Positions 8,015 to 15,684 of a stretch of 37,529 bases of DNA are shown piece after piece. This DNA is from Anaerolineae bacterium CG2_30_57_67 (GTDB lineage Bacteria > Chloroflexota > Anaerolineae > Anaerolineales > Villigracilaceae): assembly GCA_001872455.1 (NCBI GenBank), contig MNXJ01000061.1, positions 1-37,529 on the forward strand. Direction: 5' to 3'. The notes beneath the pieces were generated by a model. It saw only the letters and a program-made list of their open reading frames with translations. It was not told the origin of the DNA and searched no databases. Position 1 is the first letter of the stretch, and the number at the start of each line of letters is the position of its first letter. The position numbers and the translations under genes are program-made.

Positions 8015-8066
8015 CGGGTTTCGCCTGAATTTGATAAATTTTACGGCAATGTTTTTGAAATTTTCG

Positions 8067-8075
8067 TGCTATAAT
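8067..8075 (+). promoter_or_regulatory. Extended -10 promoter of rplS
   Basis: TGCTATAAT is a perfect extended -10 element. The predicted start is near 8082, giving a leader of about 57 nt with AAGGAA before the ATG. Confidence 0.6.
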
Positions 8076-8138
8076 CTGGCTTCGCGTTAATTCGGCTGCT
8101 GTGAAGCAGTATTCCAACTTCGTAAGGAAATAAAAATT

Positions 8139-8492
8139 ATGACTGACCTTTTGAAGGCTGTTGAAGCCCCCGCCAACCCCAACATCCCCGACTTGCGCCC
8201 CGGCGACGCGGTTTCGGTGCATGTCCGTATTAAAGAAGGTGACCGTGAACGTATTCAGGAGTTCAAAGGCACCGTCATCCGCCTGCGAAGTGGCAACGGC
8301 GGTCAGAATGGTAACTTTACCGTGCGCCGGATTGCATCCAATGGCGTAGGCGTTGAACGCACTTTCCTATTGCGCTCGCCGCGTATTGACAGGGTTGTGG
8401 TGGAACGTCACTCGCAGGTTCGCCGCGCCCAACTGTACTTCATGCGCGGCCTTTCTGGTAAGTCGGCTCGCCTGAAGCAGAAGTTTAACTAG
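8139..8492 (+). CDS. rplS: 50S ribosomal protein L19
   Basis: 117 residues, the usual L19 length, located at the 30S-50S interface. Family blocks are clear: [25 protein letters not shown], the glycine-rich [14 protein letters not shown] and the C-terminal GKSARLK. In most bacteria rplS lies in an rpsP-rimM-trmD-rplS operon; here it stands alone with its own extended -10 promoter and terminator. AAGGAA lies about 10 nt before the ATG. Confidence 0.97.
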   Translation: MTDLLKAVEAPANPNIPDLRPGDAVSVHVRIKEGDRERIQEFKGTVIRLRSGNGGQNGNFTVRRIASNGVGVERTFLLRSPRIDRVVVERHSQVRRAQLYFMRGLSGKSARLKQKFN

Positions 8493-8509
8493 CTTTTTGT
8501 GCTTACAGA

Positions 8510-8544
8510 AAGACACCCCGCCGTCGTGACAGGGTGTCTTTTTT
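8510..8544 (+). terminator. Rho-independent terminator after rplS
   Basis: Stem AAGACACCC/GGGTGTCTT with a 13-nt loop and a T-run. It lies between the convergent ends of rplS and the sirtuin gene. Confidence 0.88.
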
Positions 8545-8568
8545 GTTTTCTCTTTTGCGAGCGTGGTT

Positions 8569-9300
8569 TTAGTTCAGCGCGCGCGAAAGTTGTGGCAGAA
8601 TTTTGCCGGAACTGCCCTGAAAGAAGAAATCGGCGCTGGGAGTCAGAGGCGTTGGTTCGGCATTGATTTCCACGATAACGGCACCGCGCTCCTTGGCGGC
8701 AAACGCCAGCGAAGCGGCAGGCTGCACCAGTCCGGATGTTCCGATGGAGAAGAATGCCTGGCAGTGGCGGGCGGCCTCGATCGCGGCGGAAAGCGCCTGG
8801 GCTGGGAGCGTCTCGCCAAACCAGACCACGTCTGGGCGCAGCAGGCCGCCGCAGTGCGGGCAGGGCGGCACATCATCGCCTGAATCAGCCCACTTTTCTA
8901 AAAAAAAATCACATTTTGAACAACGCGCGCGGGTGATGTTGCCGTGCAATTCAATCACACTTTGGCTTCCGGCGCGCTGGTGGAGACCGTCTACATTTTG
9001 GGTGATGAGCGTGAAGGCTGGAAAACGATTTTCGATTTCGGCCAGGGCGATATGACCAGCATTTGGCAAAACTTCTCCGGCTTTCAGGCGGCGCATGGCG
9101 TAAAATTCCCATACCAGACGCGGATTTCGGTCGAAGGCTTCGGGGGTCGCCAGATCTTCGGGACGGTATTGCGCCCACAGTCCTTCTTGTGCGTCGCGGA
9201 AGGTGCGCAAGCCAGATTCTTGCGAGACGCCTGCGCCGGTAAGCACGGCGACGCGGGTTGCGGCGTGCAGATAGCTGATAAGTTCTGTTGGAAAGTCCAT
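8569..9300 (-). CDS. cobB: Sirtuin NAD-dependent protein deacylase
   Basis: 243 residues. Sirtuins remove acyl groups from lysine using NAD+. Visible are the NAD-binding GAGVSQESGLRTFRD (22-36), TQNVDGLHQRAG (100-111), the catalytic His119 in ELHGN, and a structural zinc site of Cys127, Cys130, Cys147, Cys150. Tyr67 and Arg70 form the YxxR motif of class III sirtuins (SIRT5, CobB), which recognise succinyl and malonyl lysine, so a desuccinylase activity is plausible. The start at 9300 is chosen because a TACAAT -10 box on the minus strand ends 6 nt before it; the frame runs 12 codons further up without domain content. Transcription is divergent from the thioesterase. Confidence 0.93.
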   Translation of the reverse strand: MDFPTELISYLHAATRVAVLTGAGVSQESGLRTFRDAQEGLWAQYRPEDLATPEAFDRNPRLVWEFYAMRRLKAGEVLPNAGHIALAEIENRFPAFTLITQNVDGLHQRAGSQSVIELHGNITRARCSKCDFFLEKWADSGDDVPPCPHCGGLLRPDVVWFGETLPAQALSAAIEAARHCQAFFSIGTSGLVQPAASLAFAAKERGAVIVEINAEPTPLTPSADFFFQGSSGKILPQLSRALN

Positions 9301-9306
9301 GGTTCT

Positions 9307-9316
9307 ATTGTACAAT
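9307..9316. promoter_or_regulatory. Shared palindromic -10 box for two divergent genes
   Basis: ATTGTACAAT contains TACAAT on both strands. On the minus strand it puts the transcription start at the A of the sirtuin ATG (leaderless). On the plus strand, TTGGAA at 9288-9293 with a 17-bp spacer makes a fair promoter for the thioesterase, with a leader of about 13 nt that begins beside its GGAG site. The two promoters overlap and should not be occupied at the same time. Confidence 0.6.
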
Positions 9317-9335
9317 ATCTGCCGGAGAATGAACA

Positions 9336-9791
9336 ATGTATCAAATACCTGAGCATGGCGATTGTTTTGTTTGCGGTACGGCCAATCCCAAGAGCATTGG
9401 GCTGACTTGGTTTCTGGAAGATAATAACGAAATTTATGCCGAGTTTACCTTTGATTTGTCGCATCAAGGCCCGCCCGGCCACGTTCACGGCGGTGCTTCG
9501 GCGGCGGTGCTGGATGAGGCCATGGGTGCGGTTGTCTGGCGTTCCGGCTTGCAGGTAGTGGCAGCGCGGCTGGAGGTGGATTATAAAAAACCGCTTCCGC
9601 TGGGGCAAAAAATAGTCGTCCGGGCGCGAATCAGCGAAAAGCAGGCGCGCAAAGTATTTGCGACTGCCGAAATTTTGCTGGAAGATGGTCGTGTGGCGGT
9701 AGCAGGCAAGGGAATTTATGTGCCTGCACCGTATTTGTTTTCGCAAAGTAAATTTTTGGCGGCCAAACCAACAAAAAAAGTAGGTAATTGA
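9336..9791 (+). CDS. PaaI-type hotdog thioesterase
   Basis: 151 residues of the hotdog fold, probably hydrolysing an acyl-CoA. The active-site block is HVHGGASAAVLDEAMG (49-63), with His51, Gly52, Gly53 and Asp60/Glu61. An N-terminal CxxC (Cys10, Cys13: GDCFVCGTANP) is common in this subgroup of uncharacterised members. GGAG lies 8 nt before the ATG. It is transcribed divergently from the sirtuin, and a link between acyl-CoA level and lysine deacylation is possible but only an inference. The C-terminal tail from about residue 130 looks unconserved and runs into repeat-rich sequence. Confidence 0.85.
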   Translation: MYQIPEHGDCFVCGTANPKSIGLTWFLEDNNEIYAEFTFDLSHQGPPGHVHGGASAAVLDEAMGAVVWRSGLQVVAARLEVDYKKPLPLGQKIVVRARISEKQARKVFATAEILLEDGRVAVAGKGIYVPAPYLFSQSKFLAAKPTKKVGN

Positions 9792-9900
9792 TCCTGGAAA
9801 CCAAGGCCAGCAAGGGTCTCAAAGTTTTTGTTGACATCATCGATCGGGGTTTGCCAAACCGGAAGGTTGCGGGCGATTTCGGACAAAACATGCACCTGAG
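9792..9900. other. Unassigned intergenic stretch
   Basis: About 110 bp between the thioesterase stop and the dispersed repeat. The minus strand is open through it into the repeat (frame 9716-9958), but I recognise no domain and see no ribosome-binding site, so I treat it as non-coding or as a decayed gene. Confidence 0.4.
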
Positions 9901-9997
9901 GCCTATCAAACGGCTCTAAAAATGCGCTTCTCCGCTTTCTGTGGCGCAACCGCGACATAAATGTCGCGCTACATCGTTCTTGCTGCGTAACATCAGT
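9901..9997 (+). repeat. Dispersed 96-bp intergenic repeat, copy 2
   Basis: Same-orientation partner of 76-171. It contains an intact CGCGACATAAATGTCGCG palindrome at 9951-9968. The left duplication of the MITE-like element follows directly. Confidence 0.8.
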
Positions 9998-10108
9998 TAT
10001 TTAATCCAATACTGTTTAGTTAGCGGTTTCGGAGTCCAACGTCTCCCAGCGTTGGCGCCAAAATCTGGAGACTTTGGACTCCTTATCTAAACCGTATTGC
10101 TATTTAAT
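9998..10108. mobile_element. MITE-like palindromic element with 8-bp target duplication
   Basis: The 95-bp body (10006-10100) is bounded by TATTTAAT at 9998-10005 and again at 10101-10108. Its terminal inverted repeats are CCAATACTGTTTAG and, on the other strand, GCAATACGGTTTAG (12 of 14 match). Nested inside are GGAGTCC/GGACTCC (10031-10037 and 10076-10082) and GTCTCC/GGAGAC (10041-10046 and 10067-10072), so the whole body can fold into one long hairpin. No open frame is present, so it would have to be moved by a transposase in trans. Confidence 0.7.
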
Positions 10109-10117
10109 CCGCATTAA

Positions 10118-10669
10118 TTAGGGCTCAATCTGCCCAACGCTCTGACCGTTGACCCATACGCTATACGTTCCGCTTGGAAAACTGCCCAGCGCAACATTGG
10201 CCCGAAATTCTTTCAGCATTTGCACGCACATCATTTTGGGATTGGTGACAGAATAGACGGTAATTTGAATGCGGTTTTGAGCATCAGGCGTTTCGATTCG
10301 CACACGCAGGGCGTGGCAGGGTGTTGGCAGAGAACCTGTCAGCGAGAGAATAAATTGTGGCGGATAGGTTTCCAGCGTCAGCACTTCCATTTGTTGTAGA
10401 TATACCTGCCCGACCATCAGGTCTTTGTCGCTGAGCAACGGGATATAGCTATTTTCTGCCAGCGGTGTGATCGTCACCGGCGCTGGAGTGACGCTATCTG
10501 CGGGCGCCAGTGTTGCCCCAACGGCAGGAATCGTCGTGCTGACGGTCATTCCTATCAGCGTTGCTGCCGGGGCAATCGGGGTTTCCTGCGCGGCGGGCGC
10601 AGACGTCTGTGGGGCGCAGGCAGTCAGGATGAAAGCGCAAATCAGTAAAAAACGCATTGTTTTTGGCAT
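10118..10669 (-). CDS. Lipoprotein of unknown function
   Basis: 183 residues. A signal peptide ends in the lipobox LTAC, predicting cleavage before a lipid-modified cysteine, so the protein should be anchored on the outer face of the membrane. An Ala/Thr/Pro-rich linker follows (to about residue 90). A C-terminal domain of about 100 residues looks like a beta-sandwich, with a TPCHALRV cysteine and a KMMCVQM cysteine that could pair. It ends in GTYSVWVNGQSVG. I do not recognise a named family. The start at 10669 is chosen over one 4 codons upstream because GGAGG lies 6 nt before it. It stands alone. Confidence 0.75.
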   Translation of the reverse strand: MPKTMRFLLICAFILTACAPQTSAPAAQETPIAPAATLIGMTVSTTIPAVGATLAPADSVTPAPVTITPLAENSYIPLLSDKDLMVGQVYLQQMEVLTLETYPPQFILSLTGSLPTPCHALRVRIETPDAQNRIQITVYSVTNPKMMCVQMLKEFRANVALGSFPSGTYSVWVNGQSVGQIEP

Positions 10670-10753
10670 TGTAGCCTCCATTTTATGCTTGGACGTGTTT
10701 GGTTTGCGATTGGTTCCCTGCGCCAGGCGGAATGGGGCACTTTTCCCAAAATG

Positions 10754-10785
10754 AAACTGCGCCGGTCTTTTGACCGGCGCAGTTT
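10754..10785 (-). terminator. Rho-independent terminator after the DUF1385 gene
   Basis: Perfect 14-bp stem AAACTGCGCCGGTC/GACCGGCGCAGTTT with a 4-nt loop. On the minus strand it is followed by a T-rich tract. Confidence 0.85.
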
Positions 10786-10801
10786 TGTGTGTAGCTGGGC
10801 G

Positions 10802-11707
10802 TTAGTTGTTGGCTGCTTCTTCTGCCGCGCGCATCGCCTGAAAGGCGCGGATGCCAACTTCCAGAATTTTCAAATCAGGTTCACGGGTGGTCAGGCTTTG
10901 CAGGGCCAGGTTGGGCGCAATCAGCGCGCGCACCCAGGCCTGGTCGAGGTGATTCGCCGTCCAGCGGATGTATTCCAGCGCGACACCTGCCAAAATCGGG
11001 ATGAGCAAAATCCGCCCGAAAATCTGCCAGAGTGCCGGCAGCGGATGCAGAAAGCTGAACGCAATCACCGAGAGCAGCACCAGCGTCAGCAGGAAGGATG
11101 TGCCGCAGCGCGGATGTTCCAGCGGGAATTTCGCCACGTTTTCCGGGGTCAATTCCACGCCGGCCTCGTAGGCGTTGATGGTTTTGTGCTCCGCGCCGTG
11201 ATATTGAAAGACGCGCCGGATGTCGTCCATTTGGCCGATGCCCCAAATGTAGCCAATGACCAACAGCAGGCGCACAACGCCCTCAATCACAGCTGAAAGC
11301 CAGATTGACGTGGATGCGGCCTCGGCGCCGAGGCTTCCCATCAGCCACACAGCCAGCCTGGAGAGGCCGTAGGGCGCCAGGAAGAACAAACCCACGGCAA
11401 AGGCCATCGAGAAGGCCAGCGTGCCGTACAGCGCCGCGCCTTCCAGTTTTTCGTCCTCGCCGCTTTGGGTGTTGGCCGAAATCGTCAGCGCCTTCATTCC
11501 CAGGCCGAGCGCGTCCCACAGCAAAATGACGCCGCGCAGAAAGGGGATTTTGGTGATGGCCGATTGGTACAGCCCGCTAAGTTTTTCGGTGTGGACGACG
11601 ATTTCGCCGTTGGGCGCGCGCATGGCAATCGCCAGCGCTTTTTGGCCGCGCATCAGCACGCCCTCAATCAGCGCCTGGCCGCCGTAGGTGATGATTTTAT
11701 CTTCCAT
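10802..11707 (-). CDS. DUF1385 membrane protein (YqhQ-like)
   Basis: 301 residues, the usual size of this family, whose function is not established. The N-terminal signature YGGQALIEGVLMRG is intact. About four to five hydrophobic segments follow, and the polar block YHGAEHKTINAYEAG with EHPRCGTSFL in between carries conserved His, Glu and Cys residues that look like a metal or active site. The gene ends 16 bp before its terminator. It follows the M20 peptidase gene by about 30 bp on the same strand, so they may be cotranscribed. Confidence 0.88.
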   Translation of the reverse strand: MEDKIITYGGQALIEGVLMRGQKALAIAMRAPNGEIVVHTEKLSGLYQSAITKIPFLRGVILLWDALGLGMKALTISANTQSGEDEKLEGAALYGTLAFSMAFAVGLFFLAPYGLSRLAVWLMGSLGAEAASTSIWLSAVIEGVVRLLLVIGYIWGIGQMDDIRRVFQYHGAEHKTINAYEAGVELTPENVAKFPLEHPRCGTSFLLTLVLLSVIAFSFLHPLPALWQIFGRILLIPILAGVALEYIRWTANHLDQAWVRALIAPNLALQSLTTREPDLKILEVGIRAFQAMRAAEEAANN

Positions 11708-11737
11708 GAAGTCTTTCGGGATGAAGGGGATGGCGGT

Positions 11738-13105
11738 TCATAAGTTGAAGAAGAAGTGAATCAGCGCCTCGGTGCCTTTGGTCCACGTTGGCAGGTGAAT
11801 TTTCTCGTTGGGCGCGTGCAGGTTGTCGTCCGGCAGGCCGAAACCCGTCAGCACCGATTGAATGCCCAGGATGGTTTGCATCTCGCCCACCACCGGGATG
11901 GAGCCGCCTTCGCGCTTATACAGCACCGGCGCGTCCCAGATGGTTTCCAGCGCCTTTGCCAGCGCGCGCACGCCCGGCAAATCCAACTCGCTGATGGAGG
12001 CTGGTGCGCCGGAGAATTTGGTCAACTCCCAGCGGATGGTCTTCGGCGCGCGCGCCTGCAGGTAGGCCAGCATTTGCTGGTAGACGGCTTCCGGGTCTTG
12101 GTCTGGCACCAGGCGGCAGGAGATTTTTGCCATGGCAAAAGCCGGTAAAACGGTTTTCTGTCCCTGGCCGGTGAAACCGGAAATCATGCCGTTCACATCC
12201 AATGTCGGGCGGGCGCTGGCCTGCTCGACCGGTAAAAAGCCCGCCTCGCCGTGCAGTTCGGGCGCGCCGGTTTGTTGCTTGTAGAATTCGGCGGTTGTCG
12301 GCAGGCGCAAAAAGTTTTCGTGTTCTTCGGCGGTCAGCGGGCGCACGCTGTCATAAAAACCGGGCAGGCTGATGCGTCCGTCCGCGTCGTGCATTCCGGC
12401 AATCAACTCGGCCAGGGCAATCGCCGGGTTTTGCACCACGCCGCCAAAAACGCCGCTGTGCAGGTCGTGGTCGGGGCCGTAGACGCGCAGTTCAAAGTAG
12501 GCCAATCCGCGCAGGCCGTAGGTGATGGTCGGGTACTGCGCCCCAATCATGCCCGAATCCGGGTTGAGGCAGAAATCGGCTTTCAGCAGGTCTTTGTGCG
12601 CCGCCATCCATTTTGCCAGCGAAGGCGAGCCAATTTCTTCCTCGCCTTCAATCATAAATTTGACATTGACGGGCAGGCGGCTGGTTTTGACAATCGCTTC
12701 AATGGCGTGCAGCGAGGCCATCACCTGGCCTTTCATATCCGACGTACCGCGCGCGTACAGGTTTTCACCGCGCACGGTCGGCTCAAACGGGCCGGTTTTC
12801 CACAATTCCAGCGGGTCCACCGGCTGCACGTCGTAGTGACCGTAAATCAGCACCGTGGTTTTGCCGGGCGCGCCCAGCCATTCGCCGTAGACGACCGGGT
12901 GACCATCGGTGGGCATCACTTGCACTTTTTCGATGCCGAGCGCCCGCAGTTTGGCGGCCACCCAATCGGCGGTGGTTTGCATATCGGGTTTGTGTTCCGC
13001 GTCCGAAGAGACGGACGGAATCGAGACGATGGCTTTCAACTCATCCAAGAATTCAGATTGGTGCTGGCGGGCGTATTCCACCGCTGTCTTGCGTGTATCG
13101 GTCAT
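11738..13105 (-). CDS. M20 family dipeptidase
   Basis: 455 residues, length and motifs of the M20 dipeptidase group (CNDP-like). The enzyme is a cytoplasmic di-zinc hydrolase that splits dipeptides. The metal ligands are visible in order: YGHYDVQP, the bridging Asp in RGTSDMKGQ, the catalytic Glu pair in EGEEEIGSP and NPDSG. The lid/dimerisation domain sits in the middle. The start at 13105 has GGAGG 5 nt upstream and is preferred to one 4 codons earlier. It is the third gene of an operon behind a peptide-type binding protein and a small unknown protein, which supports a role in using imported peptides. Confidence 0.93.
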   Translation of the reverse strand: MTDTRKTAVEYARQHQSEFLDELKAIVSIPSVSSDAEHKPDMQTTADWVAAKLRALGIEKVQVMPTDGHPVVYGEWLGAPGKTTVLIYGHYDVQPVDPLELWKTGPFEPTVRGENLYARGTSDMKGQVMASLHAIEAIVKTSRLPVNVKFMIEGEEEIGSPSLAKWMAAHKDLLKADFCLNPDSGMIGAQYPTITYGLRGLAYFELRVYGPDHDLHSGVFGGVVQNPAIALAELIAGMHDADGRISLPGFYDSVRPLTAEEHENFLRLPTTAEFYKQQTGAPELHGEAGFLPVEQASARPTLDVNGMISGFTGQGQKTVLPAFAMAKISCRLVPDQDPEAVYQQMLAYLQARAPKTIRWELTKFSGAPASISELDLPGVRALAKALETIWDAPVLYKREGGSIPVVGEMQTILGIQSVLTGFGLPDDNLHAPNEKIHLPTWTKGTEALIHFFFNL

Positions 13106-13121
13106 GGGAACCTCCAAAAAG

Positions 13122-13625
13122 TTAGGGTTTGAGGGAGCCGTACAAAAACCAAAAATCGGGTTGCGGGAAGGCGGCTGTCAGCGGCGCTTCCCAAATGAAA
13201 TTTCCGGGGTAAAAAAAGCGTTTCAAACGCGCATCCAGCGCAGCGATTTCGGGGTTTTCGCCGTCCAGTAATTGCAGGATGACTCGTCCGCGCACTTCGC
13301 CGGTGTAAGCGGCATTTTCGCGGCTGGCAGATTCCTCGCATTCGGCCAGGAAAGCCGACCAAAGCCGCAGCCTGTTGGCTGTTTCCTGCCGGGTTTTCTT
13401 TTCCCAGGCGCTGCGCCACTGCCCGGTCAGCGCCTCCAGTTTTCGGCGGGTCACCGCCGCCGAATCGGGTTGGCTGACGCTCAAGCGCGTCAGCGCCAGC
13501 AAGGCCGCTCCCGGCGTCAGGCGCGTCAGCGCTCCGCCCAACGGCCAGTACAACTCGCCTGAAAGCAAATATTCTTTCAGCTGCGGCAGGGCCTCGTTCA
13601 GAAAAATTTCATCCGCATTTGTCAT
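13122..13625 (-). CDS. Conserved-looking protein of unknown function
   Basis: 167 residues, no signal peptide or membrane segment, rich in Ala, Leu and Arg and probably mostly helical, ending with aromatic motifs (FFYPGNFIWEAP, PDFWFLYGSLKP). I do not recognise the family. It starts 3 bp after the binding-protein stop codon and ends 16 bp before the M20 gene, so all three are almost certainly one operon. Confidence 0.75.
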   Translation of the reverse strand: MTNADEIFLNEALPQLKEYLLSGELYWPLGGALTRLTPGAALLALTRLSVSQPDSAAVTRRKLEALTGQWRSAWEKKTRQETANRLRLWSAFLAECEESASRENAAYTGEVRGRVILQLLDGENPEIAALDARLKRFFYPGNFIWEAPLTAAFPQPDFWFLYGSLKP

Positions 13626-13628
13626 GGC

Positions 13629-15299
13629 TTATTGTACCGCGCCGCGTTTGGTGACCAGATGCCAGGCCGGGAAGGTGAGAAAGCGGTCGCTGGTGTCGAA
13701 GAGTGGCGGAACTTGGACGCCCAGTACTTGTTGGTCGACGGCGTAGGAATAAACCGGGTAGTAGAGCGGCAGGGCGGGCAGTTCCTGCGAAAAAATGACC
13801 TGAAAATTGCGGTAGAGGCGGGCGCGGGCTTCCAGGTCGCTGGTGGTGCGCGCCTGTTCCAGATATTCGCTGGCGGCGCGGTTGTCCCATTGCGCGTAGT
13901 TTTGCCCGTTGATGGCCTCGGATTGATGCCAGAAGGGGTAGGGGTCGGGGTCGGGGGTGCGCGCCAGGGTGATATCTACCAGCGCGGCCTGGTAGCTGCG
14001 GTTTTTCAGGCGGTCGTTGACGAGTTGGTCGTAGGGCAGGGCTTGCAGGGTGACTTCCACGCCCAACTGCGCCCAGTTTTGTTGAATGGTTTGCGCGAGC
14101 GCGGTATGCAGGGCGTCGTCGGGGTGGAGCAGGGTGAATTGTAAAAGTTTGCCGTCTTTGTCGGCGCGGGTGCTGCCTCCACTGGCGGGAATTTGATAAC
14201 TGTTGGCTTTGAGCAGGCTGAGCGCGGCTTCGGGGTCGTAGTCCAGGTGTTCGAGGTTGTCGTAGTAGGCCCAGGTGTTAGGAAAGATTGGCCCGTCGGC
14301 CAGGATGGCTTGCCCGAACAAAAATTGGTTGACCATGTAGGAGCGGTTGATGCCCATCAGCAGGGCGCGGCGCAATTTGGCATCTTGCAGGAAGGGTACT
14401 TCGGGGTTGTTCAGGTTGAGCAGTACCAGGCTCAGTTCGGGCAGGCGCCCGCTGTACACCGAAAGGTTGGGTTCGGCCAGCGCCTGATTGAGCACGTCGA
14501 GGGTTACCTCGCTGACGCCCAGGACTTCCCCGGCGCGGTAGGCGGCCAGGGCGGCCTGGGAGCTGGAGTAGTAGCGAAAAACGACCTGGTCTATGTAGGG
14601 CTTGCCGCCGTAGTAATTTTCGTTGGCGGCTAATTCGACGCCGGTAGCTTGCCCATTTTCCACAATCAGCCGTTGAAAGCGGTAGGGGCCGCTGCCGATG
14701 GGTGACAGGTTGAAGGTGGCGGCGGGTAATTGTTCGGCGGTTGTCCCTTCCAGCAGGTGTTTGGGTAAAACGCCGAAGGTCAGATAATCCAAAAATGGGG
14801 CAAATGGTTCGGGTAGGACAAATTGCAGGGTCTTGTCATTCAGCCGCTTGATTTGAATTTGCTTCCACATCTCGCGCACGTCGGCGGGGTAGAAGGACGC
14901 ATCGCTTTTGATGAGTTCGATGGTGAAAAGCACGTCATCGCTCAATACGGGCGCGCCGTCGTGCCAGGTGGCGTTGGGGCGGATGGAGACGTTGTAGATG
15001 GTGCCATCCTGCGAGACGCCCCACGAATCAGCCAGGTCGGGCGTGGGTTTGCCGTTGGCGTCGAAGCGTATCAGGCTGCTGAAAATTAATCGGTTGATGT
15101 CGCGGTCGGCGGAATTGGTCGAATCTAACAGCGGGTTGAGGCGGCTGAGTGCGCCGACCAGCCCTTCAGAGTAGACTCCCCCGCTTGCGGCTTGCGGCGC
15201 AAAAACCTGGGTTGTCTCTGGGCTTTGGGTGAGGAGCAGCGCACTCACCACCAACAAAGTGAAGGCGACAAGCAGAAATTGCCAGCGTAATTTTTTCAT
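13629..15299 (-). CDS. Family 5 (peptide-type) solute-binding protein
   Basis: 556 residues of the DppA/OppA-like family of extracellular binding proteins for ABC importers. Family blocks include DRDINRLIFSSLIRFD, ADSWGVSQDGTIYNVSIRPNATWHDGAPV near the N-terminus, and the C-terminal LPALPLYYP. A hydrophobic N-terminal segment (about 8-23) has no lipobox cysteine, so the protein is either cleaved by signal peptidase I or held by that helix. No permease or ATPase genes are adjacent. The start at 15299 gives the MKKLRWQFLL signal; 17 more codons upstream would run through a hairpin. There is no Shine-Dalgarno, and a hairpin plus T-run ends directly before the ATG. Confidence 0.88.
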   Translation of the reverse strand: MKKLRWQFLLVAFTLLVVSALLLTQSPETTQVFAPQAASGGVYSEGLVGALSRLNPLLDSTNSADRDINRLIFSSLIRFDANGKPTPDLADSWGVSQDGTIYNVSIRPNATWHDGAPVLSDDVLFTIELIKSDASFYPADVREMWKQIQIKRLNDKTLQFVLPEPFAPFLDYLTFGVLPKHLLEGTTAEQLPAATFNLSPIGSGPYRFQRLIVENGQATGVELAANENYYGGKPYIDQVVFRYYSSSQAALAAYRAGEVLGVSEVTLDVLNQALAEPNLSVYSGRLPELSLVLLNLNNPEVPFLQDAKLRRALLMGINRSYMVNQFLFGQAILADGPIFPNTWAYYDNLEHLDYDPEAALSLLKANSYQIPASGGSTRADKDGKLLQFTLLHPDDALHTALAQTIQQNWAQLGVEVTLQALPYDQLVNDRLKNRSYQAALVDITLARTPDPDPYPFWHQSEAINGQNYAQWDNRAASEYLEQARTTSDLEARARLYRNFQVIFSQELPALPLYYPVYSYAVDQQVLGVQVPPLFDTSDRFLTFPAWHLVTKRGAVQ

Positions 15300-15301
15300 A
15301 A

Positions 15302-15372
15302 AATGCAAAAAAGAAAGGCCGCTCCCCAAAACCGGCCAAAAATGGCCCATTGCTGGAGGGCAACCTTTCTTT
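15302..15372 (-). promoter_or_regulatory. Hairpin and T-run directly before the solute-binding protein start
   Basis: On the minus strand AAAGAAAGG (15372-15364) can pair with CCTTTCTTT (15318-15310), with further pairing inside and a small GGCC/GGCC hairpin in the loop. The stem runs straight into six T and then the ATG at 15299. It looks like a terminator for the upstream secG transcript that also controls read-through into the operon. Confidence 0.55.
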
Positions 15373-15389
15373 CAGGGGCAAAAGTCAGA

Positions 15390-15614
15390 TTAGCGGCCCA
15401 GAAAGAGCGCAATAATCGCCAGCGAGAAGAAGAGAATACTCAGCGCAATGGTCATGCGGAAGAGAACTTTCTCGATGCCGCGCCGGGCGGTGAAGACAGC
15501 GCCGCTATCGGCGCCGGTAAGCCCGCCGAGCCCCGCGCCCTTGCTTTGTAAGATGACGCCAGTAATCAGCGCAAGCGAAGTGAGAATCAGGCCAATTTCA
15601 ATGTAGATTTTCAT
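15390..15614 (-). CDS. secG: Preprotein translocase subunit SecG
   Basis: 74 residues, normal SecG size. SecG is a two-helix accessory subunit of the SecYEG channel. Two membrane helices (about 2-20 and 50-72) flank the conserved QSKGAGLGGLTG loop. AAGGA lies 6 nt before the ATG at 15614; the frame extends 11 codons upstream without homology. It has its own strong promoter. Confidence 0.93.
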   Translation of the reverse strand: MKIYIEIGLILTSLALITGVILQSKGAGLGGLTGADSGAVFTARRGIEKVLFRMTIALSILFFSLAIIALFLGR

Positions 15615-15651
15615 GCTTATCCTTTTCGTTTCTTTTAAATTTAACATGCCT

Positions 15652-15681
15652 ATTATAATGTGACTTGGAAGAAATCGTCAA
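15652..15681 (-). promoter_or_regulatory. secG promoter
   Basis: On the minus strand TTGACG (15681-15676), an 18-bp spacer, then TATAAT (15657-15652). The overlapping plus-strand TATAAT (15654-15659) could serve rightward transcription. Confidence 0.65.
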
Positions 15682-15684
15682 CTG

